DNA of 64,000 nt. Source: Saccharibacillus nicotianae (GTDB lineage: Bacteria > Bacillota > Bacilli > Paenibacillales > Paenibacillaceae). Each line of letters opens with the position of its first letter. Position 1 is the first letter of the stretch. Below the pieces are notes generated by a model. That model ran no database searches, had not been told where the DNA came from, and saw only the letters and a list, made by a program, of their open reading frames with translations. Shown piece by piece: positions 44,559-54,287 of the stretch. Where the stretch lies: NCBI RefSeq assembly GCF_042681745.1, contig NZ_JBHUGF010000010.1, positions 1,612,001 through 1,676,000 on the forward strand. Direction: 5' to 3'. The position numbers and the translations under genes are program-made.

Positions 44559-45543
44559 GAACGATAGCCTCCTTTTCGTACAACCAGCAAGCCGTTTTTT
44601 GGCCGTTGTCCAGATCACGTAATGGAGGTTCTTGTGTACGACAAATATCCATACAATGCTCGCACCGCTCATGGAAATAACAGGATTTTTGTAATTCTAG
44701 CGGATTCGGTACATATCCCGGAATCGAATACAATTCTTTTTGTCGTTGGTTCATAATAGGCTTAGAACGCAGTAATCCTTGTGTATACGGATGACGAGGA
44801 TTCGCAAATAATTCAACGACTTCGCCTTCTTCTACAATTTTGCCTGAATACATGACGATCACATAATCTGCCATCTCAGCGACCACGCCCAAATCATGTG
44901 TAATCAGCAGAATCGACATATCCGATTGACTGCGGAACTCCCGTAACATATCCAAAATCTGTGCTTGAATCGTAACATCAAGCGCTGTTGTGGGTTCATC
45001 TGCTATTAATAGCTTGGGATCACAAGAGATAGCGATAGCAATCATAATACGCTGTAACATCCCTCCACTTAATTCATGTGGATATGACTTGGCAATCTGT
45101 TCTGGACGGGAAATACCTACCTGTGTAATCAATTCCAATACGCGTTGTTGAGCTTGTTTTTTATTCATCTTTTTATGAATCATCAATGGCTCGCTCATTT
45201 GCTCACCGATTGTTAGTACAGGATTGAGTGAAGACATCGGTTCCTGAAAAATCATAGCGATATCGTTACCACGAATACTTCGCAGATGATTTTTACTCAA
45301 ATTCAATAAATTTTGCCCGTCAAAATCAATTACACCTTCTGCAATCCGTCCGGCAGGTGCTTCGATCAACCCCATCACAGACAGTGCAGTAATACTTTTA
45401 CCACAACCAGATTCACCGACAATACAGACAATTTCACCGGGGCGAACACGTAGACTAATATCATCGACTGCTTTGACAGTGCCATCATCAGTATCAAAAT
45501 AGGTGCTTAAATGCTGAATATGCAATAACGAATCGGTACTCAT
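44551..45543 (-). CDS. Peptide-type ABC transporter ATPase (OppD/DppD-like)
   Basis: A 330-residue ATPase with Walker A GESGCGKS, signature ELSGGMLQR, Walker B LLIADEP and the switch His in LLITHD. The oligopeptide-type C-terminal domain has CYFHERCEHCMDIC, a cysteine pattern of OppD/DppD. It is intact, unlike its partner downstream. AAGGTAGGTG lies before the ATG. It would work as one half of an ATPase heterodimer. Confidence 0.93.
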   Translation of the reverse strand: MSTDSLLHIQHLSTYFDTDDGTVKAVDDISLRVRPGEIVCIVGESGCGKSITALSVMGLIEAPAGRIAEGVIDFDGQNLLNLSKNHLRSIRGNDIAMIFQEPMSSLNPVLTIGEQMSEPLMIHKKMNKKQAQQRVLELITQVGISRPEQIAKSYPHELSGGMLQRIMIAIAISCDPKLLIADEPTTALDVTIQAQILDMLREFRSQSDMSILLITHDLGVVAEMADYVIVMYSGKIVEEGEVVELFANPRHPYTQGLLRSKPIMNQRQKELYSIPGYVPNPLELQKSCYFHERCEHCMDICRTQEPPLRDLDNGQKTACWLYEKEAIVHV

Positions 45544-45553
45544 GTTGATTCAC

Positions 45554-46480
45554 CTACCTTTTTTGTTTCGGATCAAGCACGTCTCGCAACCCGTCCCCAA
45601 AAATATTAATCGCAATCACTGTTGCAAAAATAGAAAAACCGGGTGGAACCCATAACCATGGACGTTCTTGAAAATCGATCATATTATTTGCTGCATCAAT
45701 CATATTGCCCCATGTTGGAGTAGGCGGCATAACACCTAACCCGAAAAAGCTTAATACCGATTCACTTAGAATTGCGCCACCGATATTAAGCGTAGCGATA
45801 ACGATTAATAGTGGCACTAGATTCGGCAATAAATGGTTCAATAACTTACGACGATCACGCAATCCTAACACTATCGTCGCTTGCATAAATTCCCGTTCAC
45901 GCAAAGACAACAACTGCCCTCTCACCATACGTGCCAGCGAAGGCCATCCTACGAGACTGAGAATAAGCATTACGATATACATGCGGTAATCTGTAGGTAC
46001 TTTCCATTCTGATAACAAGGCTCCAAAAATAAACAATAACGGTAGACTTGGAATCGTGAGCAATAGATCGGCAATACGCATAATCACTTGATCAACGATT
46101 CCCCGATAGTATCCTGCGATAGCACCTAACAATGTGCCGATAAATACAGACAAAAACATTGAAGCAATACCTACGGTTAACGAGATTCTCCCTGCTTGCA
46201 TCACACGTGTTAATACATCTCGACCTAATTTATCTGTGCCGAGCCAGTGATGAATATTAGGCGCTTTGTTCATCATCGCCATATTCACTTTATTGTCGGT
46301 ATATGGTGAAAATAAAGGGCCTACAAAACAAAGCAAAAACATAAAAACAACGACTGCGAATCCACCTACAGCTAGTTTGTTTTTTAATAATTTACGAATC
46401 GACTGTCGCCATAAAGACGATTTGACAGTCTGGGGTCTATGGGTAGCTACATTTGTCACTTCAGCCTGTATAGATGGCAT
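45554..46480 (-). CDS. Peptide-type ABC transporter permease (OppC/DppC-like)
   Basis: A 308-residue permease. A cytoplasmic N-terminus leads to the OppC_N helix, followed by five helices. HHWLGTDKLGRDVLTRVM and the coupling loop QATIVLGLRDRRKLLNHLLPN are the family's marks. AAGGAGG precedes the ATG. It is part of the five-gene operon. Confidence 0.93.
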   Translation of the reverse strand: MPSIQAEVTNVATHRPQTVKSSLWRQSIRKLLKNKLAVGGFAVVVFMFLLCFVGPLFSPYTDNKVNMAMMNKAPNIHHWLGTDKLGRDVLTRVMQAGRISLTVGIASMFLSVFIGTLLGAIAGYYRGIVDQVIMRIADLLLTIPSLPLLFIFGALLSEWKVPTDYRMYIVMLILSLVGWPSLARMVRGQLLSLREREFMQATIVLGLRDRRKLLNHLLPNLVPLLIVIATLNIGGAILSESVLSFFGLGVMPPTPTWGNMIDAANNMIDFQERPWLWVPPGFSIFATVIAINIFGDGLRDVLDPKQKR

Positions 46481-46498
46481 ATGATCCTCCTTATTCTG

Positions 46499-47452
46499 CT
46501 AGATTTTCACACGCGGATCAGCGACATGATACAAAATATCCGATAATAATGTACCGATAACAGTCAATACAGCGATAAACATCGTAAAGCCCATCAACAG
46601 CGGGTAATCACGAACAGTAAATGACTGCATATACAATTGACCGATTCCCGGCCAATTGAAAATCCGTTCAATAATCAGCGATCCACCGAACAATGCAGGT
46701 AATTCAAATCCGACCAGTGTAATCGCAGGCAATAGTGCATTACGCAAAGCATGAGTAAATAACACTTTGCGCTCACTTAATCCTTTAGCACGAGCAGTAC
46801 GGATATAATCTTGCTGAATCACATCGATCATATTACTGCGGAAATAACGGGTTAATGATCCTACACCCAGCAATGTCATAACAATCACCGGCAATGTCAT
46901 ATGATGAATAACTTCTTCCAGATAAGCGATTCCTGTAGCATTGCTACCTGTTGTTAACATTCCTCCGGGTGGTAACCATTTAAAATCGACCGCCAGTATT
47001 TTAATCAAAAATAATCCAATAAAAAAAGACGGAATCGACATAGCGGCAAATATACCAACCATCACCAGCGTATCAAACCATGAATACTGCTTATACGCTG
47101 CAATGACACCAATAATCACAGCAATAAGCCACGTTAGAAATGTAGATACAATCGCTAATAAAAATGAATTCCATACATACTGATTAAATAACGTTAACAC
47201 CGGTTGTTGCTTATCCAGCGAATAACCAAAATTCCCATGAAACGCATTGTTCATCCAGATCACATAACGTTCTAATAGTGGTTTATTTAACCCGTATAAC
47301 TCGCGCAATTCCGCTTTGCGTTCAGGGCTTAACTTGATATTACCTGTTATAAAATCTCCGGGAGTTAATGCATACAGGCAAAAGATCAATAACGATGCTG
47401 CTAATAAAATAAACAGAGTATACGCTAGACGCTTGATTAAGTAGCTACTCAT
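46499..47452 (-). CDS. Peptide-type ABC transporter permease (OppB/DppB-like)
   Basis: A 317-residue permease opening with YLIKRLAYTLFILLAASLLIF and showing the coupling loop RTARAKGLSERKVLFTHALRN. FGGSLIIERIFNWPGIG is typical of DppB/OppB. AAGGAG precedes the ATG, 22 nt after the binding-protein gene. Confidence 0.93.
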   Translation of the reverse strand: MSSYLIKRLAYTLFILLAASLLIFCLYALTPGDFITGNIKLSPERKAELRELYGLNKPLLERYVIWMNNAFHGNFGYSLDKQQPVLTLFNQYVWNSFLLAIVSTFLTWLIAVIIGVIAAYKQYSWFDTLVMVGIFAAMSIPSFFIGLFLIKILAVDFKWLPPGGMLTTGSNATGIAYLEEVIHHMTLPVIVMTLLGVGSLTRYFRSNMIDVIQQDYIRTARAKGLSERKVLFTHALRNALLPAITLVGFELPALFGGSLIIERIFNWPGIGQLYMQSFTVRDYPLLMGFTMFIAVLTVIGTLLSDILYHVADPRVKI

Positions 47453-47474
47453 ATGCTCAACTCCTTGTTACCGA

Positions 47475-49187
47475 TTACTTCAAATTCCATTGCGGTACAC
47501 TGGATGCAATACCGTTAAATGGACTTACGGTCAAATCTTGAATACGTCCGTTATAGGCATACACAACTTTTTTGTAGTTAGTGAAAATGACAGGCAGATC
47601 ATCATTTAATAATTTGAAAATATCAGCATAGATTTTTTTGCGTTGTTCAATATCGTTGGTAGCTAACGCTTCGTTATACAATTTCACAAATTCAGGATTA
47701 TCATATCCTTTGATCTCTCCATCCAGAAATTGCACCAATCCATCGGAAGGATCTGTTAACATCGGTGTCGAGAATGAAGCTAGATCATAATCTCCACCTT
47801 CCACTTTAGAAGCAAGCGAGTTGAAATCTGCAAATACTTCCGGTTGGAAATCGACACCGATCGCTTTGAAGTTTTCAGTGGCAACAGCGATAAAGATATC
47901 GGTTTGTGGGCTTTTGGAACCTAGATAATGTAGAGTCAGCTTTTGACCATCTTTTTCACGAATCCCATCTGCTCCGGCTACCCATCCTGCTTCATCCAGC
48001 AATTGATTCGCTTTTTCTGCGCTATAAGCATAAGGATTGATGCCATCGGTGGTGTATGCCCATGAGATCGGAGCCGCAGGAATATTAGCAATTTCCCCTG
48101 CACCTTGATTGGCATCTACATAGATACTTTGACGATCCAGTCCGTAAGCAATCGCTTGACGTACTTTTTTGTCTTTCAATGCTTCATGCTCTAGATTGGC
48201 TTGTAAAAAGCTATACGTACTCGGCGTATACGGCAAAATATTAACAAATCCCAAACTTTTGAGTTTGTCGATATTTTCTTGAGTAGCGCTAAAGGAAGCA
48301 AAATCGATTTCCCCTGTCTCTACATATTGCCATGTATCCCCTTCTGATGTTTTGTAGATAAATTTTTTCGTTTTAGGTGCGCCTTTGAAATAATTCTCAT
48401 TGGCTGTAAAACGCACTTCTTGCCCTGGAATAAATTTGGTTAAAACATACGGCCCATTGCCAAGTGGAGTCTGATGTAACTTTTTGATATATTCCAGTTC
48501 GCCGAATTTATAGTCTTTGCCATAATAGGCTTTGGATAATACATCACTTCCTAGCGTTAACAATGCAGTTGCATTAGGCTTCTCAATCGTTACTGAAATG
48601 GTCTGTGGATCAATAACTTTGATGCCTGAGATTGTCGATGCTTTGCCGGCTTTGTATGCTGCTCCACCTACAATCCCTAATGTTGGAATAAGAGAATCGT
48701 TGTCGTACGATTTGTCATGCAAAATCGTCCAGGTGAACGCTACATCGTCTGCGGTAAGGGGCGAGCCATCACTAAATTTCAAATTTTTACGCAAATGAAA
48801 CGTATATGTAAGTTGATCTTTGGACAAATCCCAACTTTCAGCCAGATTAGGAGTCGGTAGTCCTTTATCATCTGTTGTCACTAGCGGCGCATATAGTAGC
48901 GAGGACACATTGCCATCATATCCGCTTTGATGGAAATAAGGAGTGAACGCTCCTGCTGGATCGGTTAACGCCATAATAATCGTATCTGTACGTTGCTGAG
49001 CAGTAGCAGGTAACTTGGTAAGATCAGGTGCTTTGAATAAACTGGTCAAAGCAGTAGTCTGCTGTGCTGCGGTTGTGCCATTTGCTGCTGAAGAACTGCT
49101 ATTGTCAGCTCCTCCACTAGAGCATGCTGTAAATAACAAAGAAGCCATAAGCACGCCAGATAGTAAAGTTACACTTTTTTTCATCAT
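47475..49187 (-). CDS. Peptide-type ABC substrate-binding lipoprotein (family 5)
   Basis: A 570-residue solute-binding protein. The lipobox LLFTAC places the lipidated cysteine at 22. A Ser/Thr/Ala-rich spacer leads to the family 5 fold (LAESWDLSKDQLTYTFHLRKNLKFSDG, VRQAIAYGLDRQSIY). Substrate could be peptides, nickel chelates or S-containing conjugates. The promoter region carries a box similar to that of the alkyl-cysteine genes, hinting at a sulfur source. It is the first gene of the operon. Confidence 0.92.
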   Translation of the reverse strand: MMKKSVTLLSGVLMASLLFTACSSGGADNSSSSAANGTTAAQQTTALTSLFKAPDLTKLPATAQQRTDTIIMALTDPAGAFTPYFHQSGYDGNVSSLLYAPLVTTDDKGLPTPNLAESWDLSKDQLTYTFHLRKNLKFSDGSPLTADDVAFTWTILHDKSYDNDSLIPTLGIVGGAAYKAGKASTISGIKVIDPQTISVTIEKPNATALLTLGSDVLSKAYYGKDYKFGELEYIKKLHQTPLGNGPYVLTKFIPGQEVRFTANENYFKGAPKTKKFIYKTSEGDTWQYVETGEIDFASFSATQENIDKLKSLGFVNILPYTPSTYSFLQANLEHEALKDKKVRQAIAYGLDRQSIYVDANQGAGEIANIPAAPISWAYTTDGINPYAYSAEKANQLLDEAGWVAGADGIREKDGQKLTLHYLGSKSPQTDIFIAVATENFKAIGVDFQPEVFADFNSLASKVEGGDYDLASFSTPMLTDPSDGLVQFLDGEIKGYDNPEFVKLYNEALATNDIEQRKKIYADIFKLLNDDLPVIFTNYKKVVYAYNGRIQDLTVSPFNGIASSVPQWNLK

Positions 49188-49202
49188 ACATTCCCCTAAT
49201 AT

Positions 49203-49237
49203 TTATTATTCCGACCTGTTAACTATGTTATTAGTCG
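49203..49237 (-). promoter_or_regulatory. CymR-like operator of the peptide transporter operon
   Basis: Dyad CCGAC...GTCGG. On the coding strand its 3' half closely matches the cmoI box (19 of 22 positions around AGGTCGGAAT). It lies just after the -10 box, as expected for a repressor site. Confidence 0.55.
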
Positions 49238-49245
49238 GTAAAGCT

Positions 49246-49274
49246 ATTATAGGAATCTAAAACGGTTCTGTAAA
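49246..49274 (-). promoter_or_regulatory. SigA promoter of the peptide transporter operon
   Basis: -35 TTTACA (49269-49274) and perfect -10 TATAAT (49246-49251) with a 17-bp spacer, followed by the operator dyad. Confidence 0.8.
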
Positions 49275-49367
49275 GAGAGAACTTAAAATCATTTCCGAAA
49301 AAAGTTAATATCTAACAGTTGAATAGATCATGCTTGCATCACATTCTACTGCTATCTCAAAGCACAG

Positions 49368-49399
49368 CAAAAAGATCGTTCCTGTTCTAGAAACGATCG
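49368..49399 (-). terminator. Rho-independent terminator of the ArsR-like gene
   Basis: GATCGTT/AACGATC stem followed by TTTTT on the minus strand, 20 nt after the stop. Confidence 0.8.
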
Positions 49400-49418
49400 A
49401 GTAGCATATAGACTTTAT

Positions 49419-50372
49419 CTATTTATCGTTTTCAATAAAATGCATTAACATCTGTTGTAGATGATCAATCGCATAAGTGCGCAGACTATAAACTGTTAGC
49501 GTTTCTCCTTGAATATGTGCATGGAGTAAGCCAGCACTACGTAACTTGGTAACATGATCATGCGTAATGCCTTTCGATAATCCTAAATGACGTACAATTT
49601 CGATAAAGCTACGTGGCCCATTATACAGATATTTTAATATTTTCAAACGGCTCTGTTCAGCCAGTGCTCGAATAACACGATATTCATAAGGCGGTAATTC
49701 AGCAGAATCGCCCAAGTACAATTTAGCAGGATAATGACAGATAACCAATAAATTATAGGCATAAATAATATTAAGCGGTTTGAAGTGATAATGAGGAATA
49801 AGAATAAGACGCTTGGGTTCAGTATCCGGTTCAAATATAATCCCATTGGTCAATTCATCTACAAAAGTATCCAGATGATGTTGTTGCTTGAGTATCACTT
49901 GTTTCTGTTCATATTCTTGTTGAAGCCCTGTAATAATCTGCTGATCGATCGTCGAAAAGTAATATTCATTCCATTGTTGAAACAAAATCAGTATGCGGCT
50001 ACGTAAGCGCGCTACACCCTGAACTGGAAGTGATGTATATTCAGAAATGAGTGCTTCTAATTGTTGTACTGTCATCTCTTCTATCCATTGGATAAATTGT
50101 TCAGGTGTGTCTTTGCCACAGCAACAGACGAGCAAAACGATCAATCTCCAGTCTGCATCGATTGCAGTCTGAGCCAGACGCTCTGCAAATGCAGAAGGTA
50201 AGCGCTCCTCTATCGATTTGGCCCAGGAAGGGTCTAGATCGATTTTTTTATAAGAAGGACGGCAAATATACGTATGCAAGCTGTTAAGACATTCATATAA
50301 AGGGTTAAATTGAAGCTCAATCGTATAGGGGATAGACTTGGAAACAGTCAGCGAATCACTCAATACAGACAC
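49419..50372 (-). CDS. ArsR-like winged-helix regulator with a large N-terminal domain
   Basis: A 317-residue protein. The last 90 residues form a winged helix of the ArsR/HTH_20 type (VIRALAEQSRLKILKYL, SFIEIVRHLGLSKGITHDHVTKLRSAGLL). The first 220 residues are not recognised by motif and hold a CCC cluster (LLVCCCGKD). The start is uncertain: GTG at 50372 is only 2 nt from AAAGG, and a TTG at 50363 has about 10 nt spacing. It lies between the sulfur-salvage genes and the peptide transporter. A link to either is inference. Confidence 0.75.
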   Translation of the reverse strand: MSVLSDSLTVSKSIPYTIELQFNPLYECLNSLHTYICRPSYKKIDLDPSWAKSIEERLPSAFAERLAQTAIDADWRLIVLLVCCCGKDTPEQFIQWIEEMTVQQLEALISEYTSLPVQGVARLRSRILILFQQWNEYYFSTIDQQIITGLQQEYEQKQVILKQQHHLDTFVDELTNGIIFEPDTEPKRLILIPHYHFKPLNIIYAYNLLVICHYPAKLYLGDSAELPPYEYRVIRALAEQSRLKILKYLYNGPRSFIEIVRHLGLSKGITHDHVTKLRSAGLLHAHIQGETLTVYSLRTYAIDHLQQMLMHFIENDK

Positions 50373-50487
50373 AACCTTTCTTGGGCGTATTTTATCGTAT
50401 CCGCGATTACTTTGGCAATCTATTATCCCAATTGCATTTATTCACTGGATACAAGGCATACAACGTAACACTAAGACAAGGCACAAC

Positions 50488-50552
50488 AAAAAGCTGTTTC
50501 TTTGATCATCATAGCCTTTACACATGACTACTTTTTCCCAAAGAAACAGCTT
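50488..50552 (-). terminator. Rho-independent terminator of the tcy-cmo-snd operon
   Basis: AAGCTGTTTCTTTG/CAAAGAAACAGCTT arms with a T-run (TTTTTGTTG) on the minus strand. Confidence 0.85.
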
Positions 50553-50573
50553 CAAGTTAGTACCAGACTGAAA

Positions 50574-51743
50574 TTAAGATAAATGTGTTGCTGAAATAGC
50601 GTATTGTTTGGCTTGCTTCAATGCAACAGACGCTGTATTTGCCAAAAATGTAGCTGTACTGCTTAATGCACGTTCATCGACATCAAATGACGGATGATGC
50701 CACTCTTGCGGGCCTGACGTACCCACAAAGATAAAGACACCTGGCACTTCTTTTTGATAAAAAGAAAAATCTTCACTTGCCGGTGATACAGCAGGCTCTA
50801 CTACTTGCAGATCACTTTGTTCGGCTGCGATATGCGCTGCTCCTGTCCACTGCTCATCATTCAGAACAGGAGGTGGGCCGGATAACCATTTTATATGGGC
50901 AGATGTGCCAAAAGCATTTGCTACACCTTCCACAATCTGTTCAAATCGAGCTAACACTTGCTCTCGTACCTGTTCATCAAATGTACGGATTGTTCCTTGC
51001 AAAACAGCCCGATCAGGAATTACGTTCCATACATGTCCGCTATTTAACTGGGTTACACTAATTACAGCACCTTGTTGAGAGCTAATATTGCGACTGACGA
51101 TCGATTGTAATGCTGTCACAATATGTGCAGAGACAACAATTGGATCAATACCTGCTTCCGGTACAGCAGCGTGTGTACCGACTCCCGCTACTTCTACAAT
51201 AAATCCATCTGCTGCTGCCATTAGTGCACCATTTCGAATCCCTACTGTGCCTACAGGTAGATCAGGCTTGTTATGAAGTCCGAAGATCGCTTGTACATCT
51301 TCCAGTACTCCACTTGCGATTACTTGCTGAGCTCCTTTGGCTTTTTCCTCAGCAGGTTGAAAAATCAATCGTACTCTTCCTTGCAGTTGATGCTCCTGTT
51401 CTTTGAGCAGATAAGCCGCTCCTAGCAAAGAAGCCGTATGAAAATCATGACCACATGCGTGCATGTTACCTTTAATTTCTGAAGCAAAAGGTAATCCTGT
51501 CTCTTCTTGTACAGGTAAAGCATCAATATCTGCACGTAGCGCAATGACAGATTCTCCTGTTCCAATCTCTGCGATAATGCCTGTTTTCAGATCAGGAAAA
51601 GAAAGAATCTCTATATCTGCCGCTTCTAACAATTGACGGATATAGGCTGTTGTCTGTATTTCTTCCCCTGATAATTCAGGATAACGATGAATATGTCTAC
51701 GGATATCAGTAAGTTGCTGTTGAAGCCCTTTCGTTAACGGCAT
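50574..51743 (-). CDS. M20 family N-acyl amidohydrolase, SndA/YtnL-like
   Basis: A 389-residue zinc peptidase of the M20D amidohydrolase type: RRHIHRYPELSGEE, ALRADIDALPVQEETG, MHACGHDFHTA and FQPAEEKAKGA are the metal-ligand segments. In B. subtilis SndA (YtnL) removes the acetyl group from N-acetylated S-alkyl or S-succinyl cysteine after dealkylation or as part of the salvage route. Its place as last gene after the cystine-type transporter and a flavin monooxygenase fits that role. A general hippurate-type hydrolase is the fallback call. GGAGGTG lies 9 nt before the ATG. Confidence 0.83.
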   Translation of the reverse strand: MPLTKGLQQQLTDIRRHIHRYPELSGEEIQTTAYIRQLLEAADIEILSFPDLKTGIIAEIGTGESVIALRADIDALPVQEETGLPFASEIKGNMHACGHDFHTASLLGAAYLLKEQEHQLQGRVRLIFQPAEEKAKGAQQVIASGVLEDVQAIFGLHNKPDLPVGTVGIRNGALMAAADGFIVEVAGVGTHAAVPEAGIDPIVVSAHIVTALQSIVSRNISSQQGAVISVTQLNSGHVWNVIPDRAVLQGTIRTFDEQVREQVLARFEQIVEGVANAFGTSAHIKWLSGPPPVLNDEQWTGAAHIAAEQSDLQVVEPAVSPASEDFSFYQKEVPGVFIFVGTSGPQEWHHPSFDVDERALSSTATFLANTASVALKQAKQYAISATHLS

Positions 51744-51749
51744 GTTATA

Positions 51750-52784
51750 TTACACCTCCAATGAAGCTTCGACCTCTGCCTGAACAAAGGCTTGTTGTAA
51801 TAATTCAAATGAACGCACACGTTTATGAAAATTCTGAATCACTGTATGCACAACCAATTCTTCGATACCGTATTTCTTACGAATATCGGATAATTGTTGA
51901 TACACTGACGAAGGAGAACCTTTGACTACTTTGGCTTCTTTCACTTCGATCCGATATTTTTCAGCAGATTGTCTACCAAATTCTTCCGCTTGCTCAATCG
52001 TACCTACTGTAAGTACTTTACCACTTTCCAGATGAATCTTAACAGATAAATTCTCACCTGCTAATTGTGCAGCTTCTTCTTCTGTCTCTGCAACAATTAT
52101 AGACAAAGCAAGAATAACATGTGGTTTCGGATATTCAATCGAAGGAACGAATTGCTCGCGATAATTACGTACAGCCGTAAGAGCCACTTCTTCATCGCCA
52201 TTGATAAATTGAGAGAATACATAGGGCAATCCTAATGTTGCCGCTACTTCTGCACTGTTGGAACTTGCTCCAAGTACAAATAAATTAGCAGGTTGCGCAG
52301 GATTCGGGCTGACATGAATACCGGCTAGCGCATGATCATCTGCGATTCGATTGTAGATATAATTGCGTGTTTCGATAATTTTGTCTGTTAAGCTTAAAGA
52401 ACTTGACGGCTGGTCTCCTTGTAAAGCACGTGTTGATCGTGGTAAGCCTCCTGGAGCACGCCCTATTCCTAATTCTACTCTGCCTGGTGCAAGTGTAGAT
52501 AATACATTAAAATTCTCAGCAACTTTGTACGGGCTATAATGTTGTAACATGACTCCACCTGAGCCAATTGTGATTTTTTTCGTTTTGGCGAGCAAATACG
52601 AGATTAAGACTTCCGGTGAAGAACCAGCTACATGAGCAGAATCATGATGCTCGGATACCCAGAACCGACGATAACCCAATTCTTCAGCAATTTGAGCAAG
52701 CTCTATCGTATGTCGAAAAGCATCTTCTGCGGTTTCTCCTGCAAATTGTGGGCTTTGATCCAAAATACCTATCGGAATACTCAT
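51750..52784 (-). CDS. Luciferase-like flavin monooxygenase, CmoO/YtmO-like
   Basis: A 344-residue bacterial luciferase-like protein: GILDQSPQFAG, FWVSEHHD, GSGGVMLQHYSPYKVAENF and VELGIGRAPGG are typical of the YtmO/MsmO group. It probably takes part in breaking down S-alkylated cysteine along with CmoJ. The ATG at 52784 has GGGAGG about 7 nt upstream. The open frame extends to 52826 only because no stop intervenes. It lies between the ABC ATPase and amidohydrolase genes in one operon. Confidence 0.85.
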   Translation of the reverse strand: MSIPIGILDQSPQFAGETAEDAFRHTIELAQIAEELGYRRFWVSEHHDSAHVAGSSPEVLISYLLAKTKKITIGSGGVMLQHYSPYKVAENFNVLSTLAPGRVELGIGRAPGGLPRSTRALQGDQPSSSLSLTDKIIETRNYIYNRIADDHALAGIHVSPNPAQPANLFVLGASSNSAEVAATLGLPYVFSQFINGDEEVALTAVRNYREQFVPSIEYPKPHVILALSIIVAETEEEAAQLAGENLSVKIHLESGKVLTVGTIEQAEEFGRQSAEKYRIEVKEAKVVKGSPSSVYQQLSDIRKKYGIEELVVHTVIQNFHKRVRSFELLQQAFVQAEVEASLEV

Positions 52785-52822
52785 TTTCTGTTCCTCCCTT
52801 AATCGATGTGTACTGCTATTTT

Positions 52823-53575
52823 TCAAATAGAATACATAGCTTGCGGTGTAATACGGCTTAAAAATTGACGGGTACGTTCTTCTTTGGGACGTTGAAAAAT
52901 CTCTTCCGGCGTTCCTTCTTCAACAACGACTCCACCGTCCATAAATACCACATGATTCGCAACATCTCTGGCAAAATCCATTTCGTGAGTTACGACGATC
53001 ATTGTGATTCCTTCTTTCGCTATTTTGCGAATAACACTTAACACTTCACCGACCAGTTCTGGATCAAGTGCTGAAGTCGGTTCATCAAAAAGGATCACTT
53101 CTGGATTCAAAGCCAGTGCTCTAGCGATGCCAACACGTTGCTGTTGCCCACCGGATAGCTGACTCGGATAATGATCTAATTTAGTCCCAAGCCCTACTTT
53201 TTCAAGTACCTGTACACTGATCTCGCGTGCTTTATCTTTAGGAATTTTACGAACAATGGTTAATCCTTCCATCACATTTTCCAGTGCTGTTTTATGCTTG
53301 AATAGATTATATTGTTGAAAAACCATCGCTGTCTGTTGACGTAGCGCATGGATTTCTTTTTTAGTAGGATGCTTGGTATCGACATGTAGATCACCGATCG
53401 TAATCTGTCCTGCATCCGGCTTTTCCAAATAATTAATACAGCGTAGTAGCGTTGTTTTACCGGAACCACTTGGGCCTAGAATAACGACTACTTCCCCTTT
53501 TTTCACTTGCAGATCAATATGATGAAGCACTTCATGTTTGCCAAATGACTTCGATATTTGTTCCAGTTGAATCAT
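52823..53575 (-). CDS. tcyN: Polar amino acid ABC ATPase, TcyN-like
   Basis: A 250-residue ATPase of the polar amino acid type: Walker A GPSGSGKTT, signature LSGGQQQR, Walker B VILFDEPTSALDPE and switch His VVTHEMDFA. GGAGGTG lies about 11 nt before the ATG, within the end of the permease gene. It is the energy subunit for uptake of cystine or S-modified cysteines. Confidence 0.88.
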   Translation of the reverse strand: MIQLEQISKSFGKHEVLHHIDLQVKKGEVVVILGPSGSGKTTLLRCINYLEKPDAGQITIGDLHVDTKHPTKKEIHALRQQTAMVFQQYNLFKHKTALENVMEGLTIVRKIPKDKAREISVQVLEKVGLGTKLDHYPSQLSGGQQQRVGIARALALNPEVILFDEPTSALDPELVGEVLSVIRKIAKEGITMIVVTHEMDFARDVANHVVFMDGGVVVEEGTPEEIFQRPKEERTRQFLSRITPQAMYSI

Positions 53576-53576
53576 A

Positions 53577-54287
53577 TTACATCACACCTCCGCGATGATA
53601 AGCGTTGAGACGTTTTTCTAACCATCCACTGCCTCGTTCGATCAATAACGTCAATCCCCAGAACAAAACAGCAGCAGCGATATACGCTTCAAAGTATTTC
53701 CAGTTGTTCGCAGCAACCACCAGCGCTTGAGCATTAATTTCAACAACAGAGATCGTATAAGCAAGTGTTGATCCATGTAACATCCCAATGACTGAATTTG
53801 ATAAATTCGGTAGGCTGACTGCTAAAGCTTGTGGCAACACGATTCGGCGTAAAGCTTGCGGTGTCGTCATTCCAATGGAATGAGCCGCTTCGATCTGTCC
53901 GCGATCGACTGCAACAATGCCGGCTCTTACCACTTCAGACATATACGCTCCTGCGGTAATTGAAAAGGCAATAAAGACAAATCCAATCAGTGGAATTGAT
54001 GCTGAAGTCAATGACCATCCTAAGTGAGCAGATAGACTATCGATCAGAATCGGTAAGCCAAAATAAATTAACAATAAATGCATCAACATCGGTGTACCGC
54101 GTATAAAAGTCACGTAAGCGGTAGAAAGCTGAGACAATCCAGGAATTCGATAAATGCGACATAATGCTACCCCCGTTCCTATCAATAGACCGCAGATCAC
54201 AGAAACAAAAGTAATCATAAGCGTAGTCGGTAATGCTTTAAAAAGGCTTAGAAATGCTGTCCACATAAACGATGGATCAAGTGTCAT
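53577..54287 (-). CDS. tcyM: Polar amino acid ABC permease, TcyM-like
   Basis: A 236-residue HisM-type permease with about five helices and the coupling loop IEAAHSIGMTTPQALRRIVLP. AAAGGAGG precedes the ATG, which overlaps the upstream permease by 4 nt. One of two paralogous permeases forming a heterodimer. Confidence 0.88.
   Translation of the reverse strand: MTLDPSFMWTAFLSLFKALPTTLMITFVSVICGLLIGTGVALCRIYRIPGLSQLSTAYVTFIRGTPMLMHLLLIYFGLPILIDSLSAHLGWSLTSASIPLIGFVFIAFSITAGAYMSEVVRAGIVAVDRGQIEAAHSIGMTTPQALRRIVLPQALAVSLPNLSNSVIGMLHGSTLAYTISVVEINAQALVVAANNWKYFEAYIAAAVLFWGLTLLIERGSGWLEKRLNAYHRGGVM

Noticed and set aside
43574..44672. Programmed frameshift in the OppF-like gene
   Set aside because: There is no slippery heptamer, and an exact 19-bp tandem duplication explains the shift fully.
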